Assembly (NCBI RefSeq): GCF_000297395.2
Contig: NZ_HF570108.1
Coordinates: forward strand, 1,210,276-1,274,275
Source: Micromonospora lupini str. Lupac 08
GTDB lineage: Bacteria > Actinomycetota > Actinomycetes > Mycobacteriales > Micromonosporaceae
DNA: 64,000 bases
Reading direction: 5' to 3'
Positions 16,268 to 24,958 of the stretch are shown in pieces; position 1 is the first letter of the stretch, and each line of letters begins with the position of its first letter. Position numbers and translations under genes: made by a program. The notes beneath the pieces were generated by a model. That model made no database searches and was not told where the DNA came from. It saw only the letters and a list, made by a program, of their open reading frames with translations.

Positions 16268-18690
16268 GCATCCGACGGTCGGCGAGCGCGTTCGTGGCCG
16301 TCGCCATCGGAGTCGCGCTGGTCGCGGCGGCCACCCTGCTGCTCGCCGCCGGCCGTCCCCAGGTCCCGGACCGGCTCGCGCGGGCCGAGGTCGTGGTGCA
16401 GAGCCCCGAGGCGGGCGCGTCGGCCGACTCGTTCCTGCCGACCCGGCCCTGGTCCGCCACCGCCACGGCGGGACTCGTCGACCGGCTGGCCGCCCTGCCC
16501 GGCGTCACGGCGGCGGTGCCGGACCGGACCTTCTACGCCCAGCCGCTCATCGACGGCCGACCCTCGGGCACCGACACCCGGCGGGAGGAAGCCCACCAGG
16601 GACACGGCTGGTCCAGCGCCCGACTGGGCGGGTTGCACCTGACGGCCGGCGAGCCGCCCCGCCGGCCCGGCGAGGTGGTCGTCGACCGCGCGCTCGGGCT
16701 GCGTACCGGTGCGCCGGTCACCCTGCTCACCGCGGCGGGCCCGGAGTCGTACACCGTCACCGGTCTGGTGGACGCGCCCGGCGTCCGGGTCGCCGACGAG
16801 GTGGCCGCCACGCTCGCGCCCGGCGTCCGGGCCATCGGGCTGGTGCTCGCGGCGGGGACCGAGCCCGAGCGGGTCGCCACGGCGGCGCGCGGCGTCGTCG
16901 GCCCGGACGGACGGGTGCTGACCGGCGACGCGCGCGGCGCGTTGGAGCCGCGCAACGATGCCCGCACCCGGTGGATCGGCATGCAGGTGCTCACCGGCAC
17001 GGCGGCTCTCTCCGGTTTCGTCACGGTGTTCGTGGTCGCCTCCACCTTCGCGTTCACCATCGCGCAGCGCCGCCGTGAGCTGGGCCTGCTCCGCGCCGTC
17101 GGCGCCACCGGACGCCAGGTCCGCCGCCTGGTGTACGCCGAGGCGTTCGTCGTCGGCATCGCGGCGGGACTCGTCGGTCTGCTGGTGGGCGCGGTGCTCG
17201 CCCCGCTGCTGGGTCGGCTGCTCGTCGATGTCGGCTTCGAGCCGTCGACGTTCCAGGTGCGGTACACCCCGTGGCCGATCGCGCTCTCGCTCGCCACCGG
17301 GCCGGTGATCGCGCTGCTGGCCGTCTGGTCGGCGTCGCGCCGGGCCGCCCGGGTCCGACCGTTGGAGGCGTTGCGCGAGGCGGCGGTGGAGCAGCGGCCG
17401 ATCGGGCGGCTGCGGCTCGGCACCGGCGCGCTGCTCGTCGCGGCGGGGGTCGCCCTCAGCGTCGGGACGGCGACCGCCGAGGAGGCCCGCATCGGGGCGC
17501 AGTACGCCCTGTACGCGGTGATGGCCCTGGTGGCCGGTGCCACAGTGCTCTCCCCGGCGGTGGTCGGGCCGGTGGTGCGACTGCTGCGCTCTCCGATCCG
17601 GCGGCGCGGTGGCGCGATCGGGATGCTGGTCCGGGGCGGGGCGCTGACCGCGACCCGGCGGACCGCGTCCACGGCCGCCCCGGTGCTGCTCACCGTCGCC
17701 TTCGCGGTGCTGGTGTCCGGGATGGTGCGGACCACCACGGCCGCGTACGCGGCAGGTCGGGCGGACGACGTGAACGCCGGCTGGATCGTGGTGCCCGACC
17801 GGTCGCCGGGTCTGTCGGACCAGGCGGTCGTGGCGACCGGTGGCACCGCCCTCCTGCCGACCACGGTCTTCCGCACCGACCCCGCAACGGCGCCGGCGGA
17901 CCGGCCGCTGACCGCGCTCGGTGTGGACCCGGTCGGCTTCGCTGCCGCGAACCGGGCGCTCACCGTCGTTGCCGGCTCGCTCGACGACCTGCGCGGCGAC
18001 GACACGGTGGTGGTGACCGCCGCGGCGAACCTGCGGCCGTCCGAGCCGTACGCGGTGGTCTTCGCCGACGGCGAACTGGTGTCGCTGCGCGTCGTCGCCG
18101 TGGTCACCGACGACTCGCTCCCCGGCGATCTGCTCCTGCCCCGGGCGGTGGTGCGTACGCACGACCCGTCGGCGCTGACGTCCACGGTGTACGTCCGGGA
18201 CCGGATCGAGCCTCCGGTCGGCGCGCGGGTCGTCGACGTCGCCACCTGGGCGGCCGAGGCGGACGCCGCGGAGGACCGCCTCGTCTGGCTCTTCACGCTG
18301 CTGCTGATCGGTGTGTCGGCCGGCTACGGGGCCATCGCGGTGGCCAACACGCTGCTGCTTGCCGCCGCCGGCCGGGCGGTCGACCTGCGGCTGATCCGCC
18401 TGGCCGGGGCGACCCGGCGGCAGGTCATCTGGTTGGTCACGGCCGAGTCCGCCCTGGTGGTGCTGATCGGCGCGCTGCTCGGTGGGACCGTCGCGTTCGT
18501 CGGTCTGCTCAGCATCCGCGCCGGCCTCGCCGAGCAGGTCGGCGCGTCCGTCGACCTGGTGGTGCCGTGGTCGGTGATCGCCGGGGCGGTGGGGCTGTGT
18601 CTGCTGCTCGCCGTGCTGGCCAGTGTGCTGCCGACGTGGCGGATGCTGCGGAACCGCCCCGCGCGGTCACGGGTCGGCGTCGTCGGTTGA
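16264..18690 (+). CDS. FtsX-like ABC transporter permease
   Basis: 808 residues with two FtsX core domains. One N-terminal membrane segment (about 7-28) is followed by a 200-residue extracellular MacB-like domain, then an FtsX block of three segments (about 245-360), a pair of central segments, a second extracellular region (about 490-675) and a C-terminal FtsX block of three segments ending near 800: ten membrane spans in all. GTG at 16264 overlaps the ATPase stop as GTGA; the GTG one codon earlier is equally possible. Confidence 0.92.
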   Translation: MSIRRSASAFVAVAIGVALVAAATLLLAAGRPQVPDRLARAEVVVQSPEAGASADSFLPTRPWSATATAGLVDRLAALPGVTAAVPDRTFYAQPLIDGRPSGTDTRREEAHQGHGWSSARLGGLHLTAGEPPRRPGEVVVDRALGLRTGAPVTLLTAAGPESYTVTGLVDAPGVRVADEVAATLAPGVRAIGLVLAAGTEPERVATAARGVVGPDGRVLTGDARGALEPRNDARTRWIGMQVLTGTAALSGFVTVFVVASTFAFTIAQRRRELGLLRAVGATGRQVRRLVYAEAFVVGIAAGLVGLLVGAVLAPLLGRLLVDVGFEPSTFQVRYTPWPIALSLATGPVIALLAVWSASRRAARVRPLEALREAAVEQRPIGRLRLGTGALLVAAGVALSVGTATAEEARIGAQYALYAVMALVAGATVLSPAVVGPVVRLLRSPIRRRGGAIGMLVRGGALTATRRTASTAAPVLLTVAFAVLVSGMVRTTTAAYAAGRADDVNAGWIVVPDRSPGLSDQAVVATGGTALLPTTVFRTDPATAPADRPLTALGVDPVGFAAANRALTVVAGSLDDLRGDDTVVVTAAANLRPSEPYAVVFADGELVSLRVVAVVTDDSLPGDLLLPRAVVRTHDPSALTSTVYVRDRIEPPVGARVVDVATWAAEADAAEDRLVWLFTLLLIGVSAGYGAIAVANTLLLAAAGRAVDLRLIRLAGATRRQVIWLVTAESALVVLIGALLGGTVAFVGLLSIRAGLAEQVGASVDLVVPWSVIAGAVGLCLLLAVLASVLPTWRMLRNRPARSRVGVVG

Positions 18691-18738
18691 CGACGTTCCC
18701 ACCCCCCGGGAGAGCGACCGGACGGCTACCGTCTCCGG

Positions 18739-19101
18739 ATGCGATCCGCGCGGCCGCTCGGGCTGCTGCTCTCCGCCGCCGCCGTCGTGCTCTGGGCGTT
18801 CGGGGTGACCGTGCTGCAACCGCTGACCGAGCTGATCGGCGTCCGGCCGACGGTGCTGTTCGCCGTCGGCGGTTGCGTGGTTCTCGGGGTGCTGGCGGCG
18901 GCCCCGGCGCGGTCGGAGTCCCGCGTCGGGCTGGCGGCCGGCGTCACCGTGGCGGCGCTGCTCGGCGTGGGGCTGGTCCGGGCCGTCCCGCCCGAGACGA
19001 GACTCCTGCCGGAGATGGCCCTCGGGGCCGTGCTGCTCACCGGGGTCACCCTGCTGGCCTGGCCCACCGCCGACAACCGCTCGCTCGACGACCGCCGGTA
19101 G
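18739..19101 (+). CDS. Small membrane protein, four predicted spans
   Basis: 120 residues, almost entirely hydrophobic apart from the ends, with four likely transmembrane helices (about 6-28, 34-54, 61-80, 88-106). I do not recognise a family. A TACCGT -10 box at 18727-18732 ends 6 nt before the ATG, so the transcript is probably leaderless. It lies 48 bp after the FtsX permease and converges on the SOUL gene with 18 bp between. Confidence 0.6.
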   Translation: MRSARPLGLLLSAAAVVLWAFGVTVLQPLTELIGVRPTVLFAVGGCVVLGVLAAAPARSESRVGLAAGVTVAALLGVGLVRAVPPETRLLPEMALGAVLLTGVTLLAWPTADNRSLDDRR

Positions 19102-19119
19102 CCGGACGGCATCGTCGGC

Positions 19120-19683
19120 TCACTCGACGACCGGCAGCACGACCTCGTTGCGGCGCAGGAACCACGGCTTCCACGGCAGGTCGAAGCGCACGTACCGGAT
19201 CGCGCCGGTGGGTTGCAGCCCGGCCGCGGTGACCGAGCGGCCGAGCAGGGTGGCGCGTTGGCTGAACGCCTGCTCCGTCCACCGCCCGGAGAACCGCATC
19301 GCCGCCGCGAGTTGCCCCGGCACCTCACGGGTCCGCACCCTCGGGTCGAGAGGTTCGGGCAGGGTGGCGGCGGTGAAGGTGGCCGGCATGACGAACTGGA
19401 TCAGGTACGCGCCGGGCCACTCGCCCTCGATCTGGACCACCGGCACGGTCATGGCGATCTTCTCCGAGTCGCTGGCCGCCGGCATCGCCGGCGCGGCCGA
19501 CCCGATCGGGTGTCGGGCCCGGTTGGCGCCGCCGATGTAGGCGGCCAGCGGCCGGAACGCCTCGATCGGCGCCCGGGTGAACGACGCCTGGATCTGCATC
19601 TCGGCCACCAGGTGAGCCGGGTAGCGGCGCAGCTCGAAGCCGGGGTGTCGGGACACCACCCGGTACGGCTGCTGCTCGGTCAT
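19120..19683 (-). CDS. SOUL family heme-binding protein
   Basis: 187 residues fitting the SOUL/HBP family over its length: N-terminal PYRVVSRHPGFELRRYP, the central SEKIAMTVPV (the conserved K-I-x-M-T-x-P motif) and the repeated FxxP/RYVRFDLPWKPWFLRRNEV at the C-terminus. Family members bind haem or porphyrin; the role in actinomycetes is unclear. The start ATG at 19683 has TGGGAG upstream. The gene is 32 bp downstream of the YqeB-like gene on the same strand and may share its transcript. Confidence 0.9.
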   Translation of the reverse strand: MTEQQPYRVVSRHPGFELRRYPAHLVAEMQIQASFTRAPIEAFRPLAAYIGGANRARHPIGSAAPAMPAASDSEKIAMTVPVVQIEGEWPGAYLIQFVMPATFTAATLPEPLDPRVRTREVPGQLAAAMRFSGRWTEQAFSQRATLLGRSVTAAGLQPTGAIRYVRFDLPWKPWFLRRNEVVLPVVE

Positions 19684-19715
19684 CGCGCACTCCCAGGATC
19701 TCTCTGGGACAGACG

Positions 19716-20453
19716 CTACCGCCCCTCCTGCTCCCGCTCGGCAGAAGTCGGTCGTCCCGCTCCGGGGACGACTGCCCGCCAGTACTGGCGTTTGCCCTCG
19801 TCGCGCAGCACCACGCCGATCCGGCCCAGTTCCCGCCGCAGTTCCCGGGCGTCGTCGCGACGGTCCCGCTGGATCGCACGCTGCCGGGCACGCAGCAGCG
19901 CGTCCGCGCCGGGGGGCAGGCCGGGCAGGTCGGGCACCCACAGCCGGTACGCCGACCGGTGCGGGTCGCCGTCCGCCCAGGCCCAGCCGTGCTCCCGGAA
20001 CGCGGCGGCGAGCCGCGCGGCCGGCAGGTCCGTCGACTCCCGGACCAGTTCCGCCCCGTCGGCGTCGAGCAGCACCAGGTGCTTGTCGGCGAGGAAGACC
20101 ACCCGGGTGTCGGCCCGCGCGACGGCACGGTCCTGGTCGGAGCGGCGCAGCCGGACCTGCGCCGTGTCGACGGTGACGATCAGCCGTTCGGCGGTGCCCA
20201 TCCCGGCGAGGACCAGGCCGGCCAGGACGCCCGCCCCGATCGTGCCGGCGGTGGCCTGCGGCTCGGGCAGCCGGTCCAGCCACTCGATCAGGTCGCTGAA
20301 CGGCACCCAGGGCAGCCGGGCGAGCCAGCCCGTCGTCGCCGCGAGCAGCCATCCGGTGCCCGCGCCGACAAGCGGAAAGCCACCCCACATGACGGCCAGC
20401 TCGACCAGGCCGCCGCTGACCACGGTGCGTGGTCGGTAGCCGGCGACGTCCAT
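19716..20453 (-). CDS. YqeB-like membrane protein
   Basis: 245 residues. Two hydrophobic segments near the N-terminus (LVELAVMWGGFPLVGAGTGW and the AGTIGAGVLAGLVLAG region) are followed by a soluble PH-like region (LIVTVDTAQVRLRR... RVVFLADKHLVLLDADG) and a charged helical tail. The layout resembles the uncharacterised YqeB family of Bacillus and actinobacteria; I assign this from memory of the family. ATG at 20453 is 2 nt after the stop of the ABC permease gene, so it is translationally coupled to that transporter and may be an accessory factor. Confidence 0.65.
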   Translation of the reverse strand: MDVAGYRPRTVVSGGLVELAVMWGGFPLVGAGTGWLLAATTGWLARLPWVPFSDLIEWLDRLPEPQATAGTIGAGVLAGLVLAGMGTAERLIVTVDTAQVRLRRSDQDRAVARADTRVVFLADKHLVLLDADGAELVRESTDLPAARLAAAFREHGWAWADGDPHRSAYRLWVPDLPGLPPGADALLRARQRAIQRDRRDDARELRRELGRIGVVLRDEGKRQYWRAVVPGAGRPTSAEREQEGR

Positions 20454-20455
20454 GG

Positions 20456-21253
20456 TCAGGACACCTCGCGGCGCAGCGTCCGGAACAGGCCTGCGGCCAG
20501 CGGCAGGACCATCCAGACCAGCAGGGACACCGCCATCCGTCCCCACTGCCCGCCGGTGACGGCGTCGCTGCTGAACAACGGCTCCATGGTCTTGCTGGTG
20601 TCCAGCCACTCGGACGGGCCGCGCAGGGGCTTGACCATCTCACCGAGCACCCCCCACAGGGTGGGCAGCAGCAGGTAGCCGACGATGGCCAGCGGCGTGT
20701 TGAGCAGCAGCAGACCGAAGGCCGCGCCCATCAGCACGCTGGTGACCTGGATCACCACCGCGTTCAGCAGCAGCGACCAGTCGAACTGCCAGGTGCCCGC
20801 GCCGCCGATGGCGGAGGCCACGAGCGTCCCGACGGCGGCGACGGCGAGGCTGGTCAGCACCGAGGCCAGCGCGGTAAGCGCCACGGCGAGCAGCTTCGCG
20901 GCCACCACCCGCTCCCGGCGGGGCACCAGCGCGTACGTGGTGAGGGCCGTCCGCTGCGACCACTCGCTGGTGATCGACAGGATGCCGAGCACCGGCAGCA
21001 GCACCGACACCGGCAGCAGTGAGGGGACGAAGAAGTTGAGGAAGGTCTGGTCGGCCTCCTCCGCGTAGATCAGTTGCAGGGTGACGATCGCGGCGGTGAG
21101 CAGCCCGATGGTGATCAGGAGCCAGCGACCGGCCCGGGTGTCGACGAGTTTGCGCAGCTCCGCGACGGTGAGCCGGAGCAGCGACGGGCGGCGTACCGCA
21201 GTGTGCTGCCGGGGCGCGACGGCGCCGGCGGTGGGCGTGGTGGTGGTGGTCAT
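20456..21253 (-). CDS. ABC-2 family transporter permease
   Basis: 265 residues with a 45-residue cytoplasmic N-terminus and six hydrophobic spans; the ITSEWSQRTALTTYALVPRR segment is typical of the ABC2_membrane_3 (NosY-like) group. The start ATG overlaps the ATPase stop in ATGA. It forms a three-gene operon with the ATPase (upstream) and the YqeB-like gene (downstream). Divergent to this operon is a histidine kinase/response regulator pair, likely its regulator. Confidence 0.9.
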   Translation of the reverse strand: MTTTTTPTAGAVAPRQHTAVRRPSLLRLTVAELRKLVDTRAGRWLLITIGLLTAAIVTLQLIYAEEADQTFLNFFVPSLLPVSVLLPVLGILSITSEWSQRTALTTYALVPRRERVVAAKLLAVALTALASVLTSLAVAAVGTLVASAIGGAGTWQFDWSLLLNAVVIQVTSVLMGAAFGLLLLNTPLAIVGYLLLPTLWGVLGEMVKPLRGPSEWLDTSKTMEPLFSSDAVTGGQWGRMAVSLLVWMVLPLAAGLFRTLRREVS

Positions 21254-22146
21254 CGGACGGCCTCCTTGGTGGATTCGCCGGCGGTCAGGGTGAGGAAGAG
21301 CTGTTCGAGGCCACCGCCGGCGGCGGGGCGCAGCTCGGCCAGCGCGACGCCGGCATCGGCGGCGGCCTGGCCGACCGCCTCGGCGTCGGCCTGCACGAGC
21401 AGCCCCTCGGAGCTGTCGGCGGCGCTCAGCCCGGCCAGTTCCAGCGCCCGGCGCAGCGCCGCGTCGTCGCGGGCCCGGACCACCGTGCCACCGCCCGCCA
21501 GCAGTTCGTTCTTGTCGCCCTGGGCCACGATCCGGCCGCCCCCGATCACCACCAGCCGGTCCGCGACCGCCTCCACCTCGCGCAGCAGGTGGGAGGAGAG
21601 CAGCACTGTGCCGCCCCGGTCGGCGAAGTCGCGCAGCAGGCCGCGCATCCAGAAGATCCCCTCCGGGTCCAGGCCGTTGGCCGGCTCGTCGAGGATCAAC
21701 ACCCGGGGGTCGCCGAGCAGCGCCTGCGCCAGCCCGAGCCGTTGGCGCATGCCCAACGAGTACGCCCGTACCCGACGCTTCGCCGCCACCGCGTTCAACC
21801 CGACCAGGTCGAGCTTCGCGGCGACCTCGCGCCGGTCCAACCCCATGGTGTACGCGGACAGCGTCAACGCCTCGCGGCCGGTGCGCCCGGCGTGCTGGGC
21901 GGAGGCGTCCAGCAGGACCCCGACCTCCCGCCCCGGGTTGGGCAGCTCCCGGTACGGGTGCCCGGAGACGGTGGCGCGGCCGGCGGTCGGGGCGGTGAGC
22001 CCGCAGATCATCCGCATGGTGGTGGACTTTCCCGCGCCGTTGGGGCCGAGGAAGCCGGTGACGGTGCCCGGCTCGCACTGGAACGAGACGTCGTCCACGG
22101 CCGGGTGTGGCCCGTAGCGCTTCGTGAGGTTCTCTACCGTGATCAT
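21250..22146 (-). CDS. ABC transporter ATP-binding protein (CcmA/BcrA type)
   Basis: 298 residues: Walker A GPNGAGKSTTM, signature YSLGMRQRLGLAQALL, Walker B VLILDEPANGLD, H-loop LLSSH. The order and the YSLGMRQR signature are typical of BcrA/NatA-like exporters of peptides, antibiotics or sodium. The start ATG at 22146 (MITVENLTKRYG) was chosen because it is the normal family N-terminus. 132 bp separate it from the divergent kinase. Confidence 0.92.
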   Translation of the reverse strand: MITVENLTKRYGPHPAVDDVSFQCEPGTVTGFLGPNGAGKSTTMRMICGLTAPTAGRATVSGHPYRELPNPGREVGVLLDASAQHAGRTGREALTLSAYTMGLDRREVAAKLDLVGLNAVAAKRRVRAYSLGMRQRLGLAQALLGDPRVLILDEPANGLDPEGIFWMRGLLRDFADRGGTVLLSSHLLREVEAVADRLVVIGGGRIVAQGDKNELLAGGGTVVRARDDAALRRALELAGLSAADSSEGLLVQADAEAVGQAAADAGVALAELRPAAGGGLEQLFLTLTAGESTKEAVR

Positions 22147-22266
22147 GCCGATGAGCGTGCCCGCGCCGACCGGCCATCCGCTGCGGCCGCCGGTCGGTGC
22201 CGCACCGACCTTGGTCGACGCTCCGGTCGATACTTTGGTAGCTGGTCGTGGTGCCCGTCGGCTGCC

Positions 22267-22272
22267 TAGCAT
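22267..22272 (+). promoter_or_regulatory. -10 box for leaderless kinase mRNA
   Basis: TAGCAT ends 6 nt before the GTG at 22279. No ribosome site is visible, so transcription likely starts at the start codon. Confidence 0.5.
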
Positions 22273-22278
22273 GGGGCC

Positions 22279-23529
22279 GTGACCAGCCTCGCCGTCCCGG
22301 AACACCCCTGGCTGCTGCCGGGGGAGCTGGTCGTGCCGGGCGAACGTGACCGGGCCCACCCGCGCCGCACCACCCGCGACTGGATCGTGGACAGCCTGGC
22401 GTTCCTGGTCTCTCTGGTCTGGGTGTTGTTCGCCACGGCCGACGCCCTGTCGCCCGACCCGACGATCACCACCGCGGTCCCGCACTGGATGGTCGGCGTC
22501 GACGCGCTGATCGGGCTGGTCTGCTGCGGGCTGCTCTGGGTGCGCCGCCGGTGGCCGCTGGGGCTGGTGGTGGCGACGATACCGCTGACCCTGTTCTCGT
22601 TGGCCGCCGCCGTCCCGCTGTTGATCTTCTACTTCACCGTGGTGGTGCACCGCCGCACCGCCGTCGCGATCGGGGTCACGGGCGCCGGCCTGATCACCAA
22701 CCTGGGCTTCAGTTGGCTGCGTCCGGACCCGAATCTGACGTACTGGGAAACCGCGGCGTGGGGTGTGGTGTTCAGCCTCGTCGTGCTGGCCTGGGGGATG
22801 TTCGTCCGGGCCCGGCGACAGTTGATCGTGTCGCTGCGCGACCGGGCCGAGCGTGCCGAGTCCGAGCAGCAGCTCCGGGTCGCCCAGGCCCGCCACCTCG
22901 AACGCACCCGGATCGCGCGGGAGATGCACGACGTGCTGGCCCACCGGATCTCGCTGCTCAGCCTGCACGCCGGCGCGCTTGAGTTCCGCCCCGACGCGCC
23001 GGCCGACGAGGTCGCCCGGGCCGCCGGGGTGATCCGGGGCAGCGCCCACGCCGCGCTGCAGGACCTGCGGGAGGTCATTGGCGTGCTCCGGGCCGAGGAC
23101 GACCCCGGCGGAGCCTCCCCGGAGCCGCCGCAGCCCACCCTCGCCGACCTGCCGGCCCTGATCGCCGAGTCGCGCTCGGCCGGGGTACGGGTCAACGTCA
23201 GCGACACCGTCGACCGGTCGGGGGAGGTTCCGGCGGCGCTGGGCCGGGCCGCGTACCGCATCGTGCAGGAGGGGCTGACCAACGCCCGCAAGCACGCGGC
23301 CGGCGCGGCGGTCACCGTGGACGTCGCCGGCGGGCCGGGCGCCGGCCTGACCGTGGCGATCGGCAACCGCTGGCCGGTCGGTGCGCCGGCCGGCGGCACA
23401 CTGCCGGGCGCCGGCACCGGCCTGGTGGGCATCAGCGAGCGCGTCACGCTGGCCGGCGGTCGGCTGGCGTACGGCCGGGACGACGCGGGCGACTTCCGTC
23501 TCGCCGCCTGGCTGCCGTGGCCGGCGTGA
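22279..23529 (+). CDS. Sensor histidine kinase (HisKA_3)
   Basis: 416 residues. A 45-residue cytoplasmic N-terminus precedes four or five hydrophobic spans (about 38-175), a coiled-coil linker, HisKA_3 with RIAREMHDVLAHRIS (phospho-acceptor His) and HATPase_c with N-box LTNARKHA and G-box GAGTGLVGI. The GTG start follows a TAGCAT box by 6 nt. It is divergent from the ABC-2 operon and translationally coupled to the response regulator. The plan is the same as the kinase at 14168, but the sensory spans differ. Confidence 0.92.
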   Translation: MTSLAVPEHPWLLPGELVVPGERDRAHPRRTTRDWIVDSLAFLVSLVWVLFATADALSPDPTITTAVPHWMVGVDALIGLVCCGLLWVRRRWPLGLVVATIPLTLFSLAAAVPLLIFYFTVVVHRRTAVAIGVTGAGLITNLGFSWLRPDPNLTYWETAAWGVVFSLVVLAWGMFVRARRQLIVSLRDRAERAESEQQLRVAQARHLERTRIAREMHDVLAHRISLLSLHAGALEFRPDAPADEVARAAGVIRGSAHAALQDLREVIGVLRAEDDPGGASPEPPQPTLADLPALIAESRSAGVRVNVSDTVDRSGEVPAALGRAAYRIVQEGLTNARKHAAGAAVTVDVAGGPGAGLTVAIGNRWPVGAPAGGTLPGAGTGLVGISERVTLAGGRLAYGRDDAGDFRLAAWLPWPA

Positions 23530-24245
23530 CCGGCCCGACCGGCCCGACCGGCGGGGCCGGGACCGAGTCGGGCACGCCGCCGGTGCGGGTGCTGATCGTG
23601 GACGACGACGCGCTGGTCCGGGCGGGGCTCTCGATGATCCTCGGCGGCCTGCCGGACCTGCTGGTGGTGGGCGAGGCGGCCGACGGCGGCGAGGTTCCGG
23701 CGGCGGTCGCCGCGTACGCCCCGGACGTGGTCCTGATGGACATCCGGATGCCCCGGGTGGACGGGCTCACCGCCACCGAGGCGCTACGTGCCCAGCCGCA
23801 CCCGCCGGAGGTGCTGGTGCTGACCACCTTCGACGCCGACGAGCAGGTGCTGCGGGCGCTGCGCGCCGGGGCGGCCGGTTTCCTGCTCAAGGACACCCCT
23901 CCGGCGAACATCGTGCACGCGGTACGCCGGGTCGCCGCGGGTGAGGCGACGCTCTCCCCGACGGTGACCCGCACGCTCATCGACCACGTCACCGCCGCCG
24001 CCCCGGCCCTGGCCGGCCCGGACCCGCGTCGCGAGCGGGCGCTACGGCTGCTCGGCGGGCTCAGCGAGCGGGAGCGTCAGGTGGCGGTCGCGCTGGGGCG
24101 GGGCCGCACCAACGCGGAGATCGCGGGGGAGCTGTTCATGAGCGTGGCGACGGTGAAGGCGTACGTCTCCCGGCTGCTGACCCGGCTCGATCTCAACAAC
24201 CGGGTCCAGGTGGCCCTGCTGGTGCACGACGCCGACCTCGTCTGA
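23526..24245 (+). CDS. NarL/LuxR-type response regulator
   Basis: 239 residues when started at the GTG that overlaps the kinase stop (GTGA); a GTG at 23517 would add three residues. The first 20 residues are a Gly/Pro/Thr-rich GPTGPTGGAG stretch not needed by the family. Receiver: VDDDALVRAGLS, phospho-Asp in VVLMDIRMPRVDG, Thr in VLTTFD, Lys in FLLKDTPP. LuxR HTH near 175-225 (LSERERQVAVALGRGRTNAEI). It probably controls the ABC-2 operon at 20456-22146. Confidence 0.93.
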   Translation: MTGPTGPTGGAGTESGTPPVRVLIVDDDALVRAGLSMILGGLPDLLVVGEAADGGEVPAAVAAYAPDVVLMDIRMPRVDGLTATEALRAQPHPPEVLVLTTFDADEQVLRALRAGAAGFLLKDTPPANIVHAVRRVAAGEATLSPTVTRTLIDHVTAAAPALAGPDPRRERALRLLGGLSERERQVAVALGRGRTNAEIAGELFMSVATVKAYVSRLLTRLDLNNRVQVALLVHDADLV

Positions 24246-24372
24246 GCGCTCCGACAGGGGAACGGTTAGGGGCTCCGGGATTGAACTTTCGTCCGATGCC
24301 GGCCGTACCACTGCCCGAGGATGTCGGTGCGGTGAGTCCGCCGTACCGCTGCCGAACTGCGGGAGGCCTGCC

Positions 24373-24864
24373 GTGCGTGTTGGTGAGCAGTCGACGGATC
24401 CCATCGACCTGGTGCTGGGTGAGGTGCCGGTGCCGGCACCACTGACCCCCGAGGATGTCCGGCTCGCGGTCCGGGCGGTGGTCGTGCACACCGCCGAGGA
24501 ATGGCCGACCGGGCCGCTGTGCCGCAACGACGGCGCCTCCTACCCGTGCCGACTGCACCGGTGGGGGCGTCGGGTTCTGGAGACACACGGGCTCAACGAA
24601 CGGCAGATCGAGGCGTTGATCCAGCACGGCAACCCCTTCGTACACGTGCCCTTCCCGTTCACCGCGACCGGGCCGTCGTCCGCGCGCCCCACCGGCGCCC
24701 GACCGGCGACGACGGCCGGCTACCCGGCGCCGGCCCCCGGCCGCGGCGGGCTGCCGGCGCGGCACCAGGCCGCCCGGGTCACCCCTGCGGCCGTACGACA
24801 GGCCTCTGCCGGCCGGCCGGTGACTCCCCCCGTCACCGCGCCGCGCTGGCCCCGGGCGAGCTGA
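24373..24864 (+). CDS. Small protein with CRND-PCRLHRWG motif (paralogue A)
   Basis: 163 residues of unknown function. The N-terminal 90 residues hold a compact conserved block, VRAVVVHTAEEWPTGPLC-RND then PCRLHRWGRRVL, with Cys50, Cys59 and His62; it is shared with the gene at 31380 at high identity. The last 70 residues are a low-complexity Ala/Pro/Arg tail absent from the other copy. GGGAGG is 6 nt before the GTG. No signal peptide or membrane span. The Cys/His spacing could bind a metal, but this is speculation. It stands alone between the two-component system and a terminator. Confidence 0.75.
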   Translation: MRVGEQSTDPIDLVLGEVPVPAPLTPEDVRLAVRAVVVHTAEEWPTGPLCRNDGASYPCRLHRWGRRVLETHGLNERQIEALIQHGNPFVHVPFPFTATGPSSARPTGARPATTAGYPAPAPGRGGLPARHQAARVTPAAVRQASAGRPVTPPVTAPRWPRAS

Positions 24865-24902
24865 GCGGTCCCCACCCCGCCCTGCCCGGGGCGACACGAC
24901 GG

Positions 24903-24938
24903 CGGCCCGACGCGGAGATCCCCACCCGCGCCGGGCCG
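24903..24938. terminator. Hairpin terminator
   Basis: 12-bp GC-rich stem with one mismatch (24903-24914 with 24927-24938) and a 12-nt loop between convergent genes ending at 24864 and 24959. Confidence 0.6.
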
Positions 24939-24958
24939 ACGTCACGCTGCCGGCTCGT

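Noticed and set aside
16033..18162. Long minus-strand frame opposite the FtsX permease
   Set aside because: Arg/Gly/Asp-rich shadow translation with no domain, antisense to a clear ten-span permease.
23526..23560. Collagen-like GPTGPTG start of the response regulator as a functional domain
   Set aside because: Only three short units; it arises from a GC-rich repeat at the GTGA junction and precedes the receiver domain without conservation evidence.
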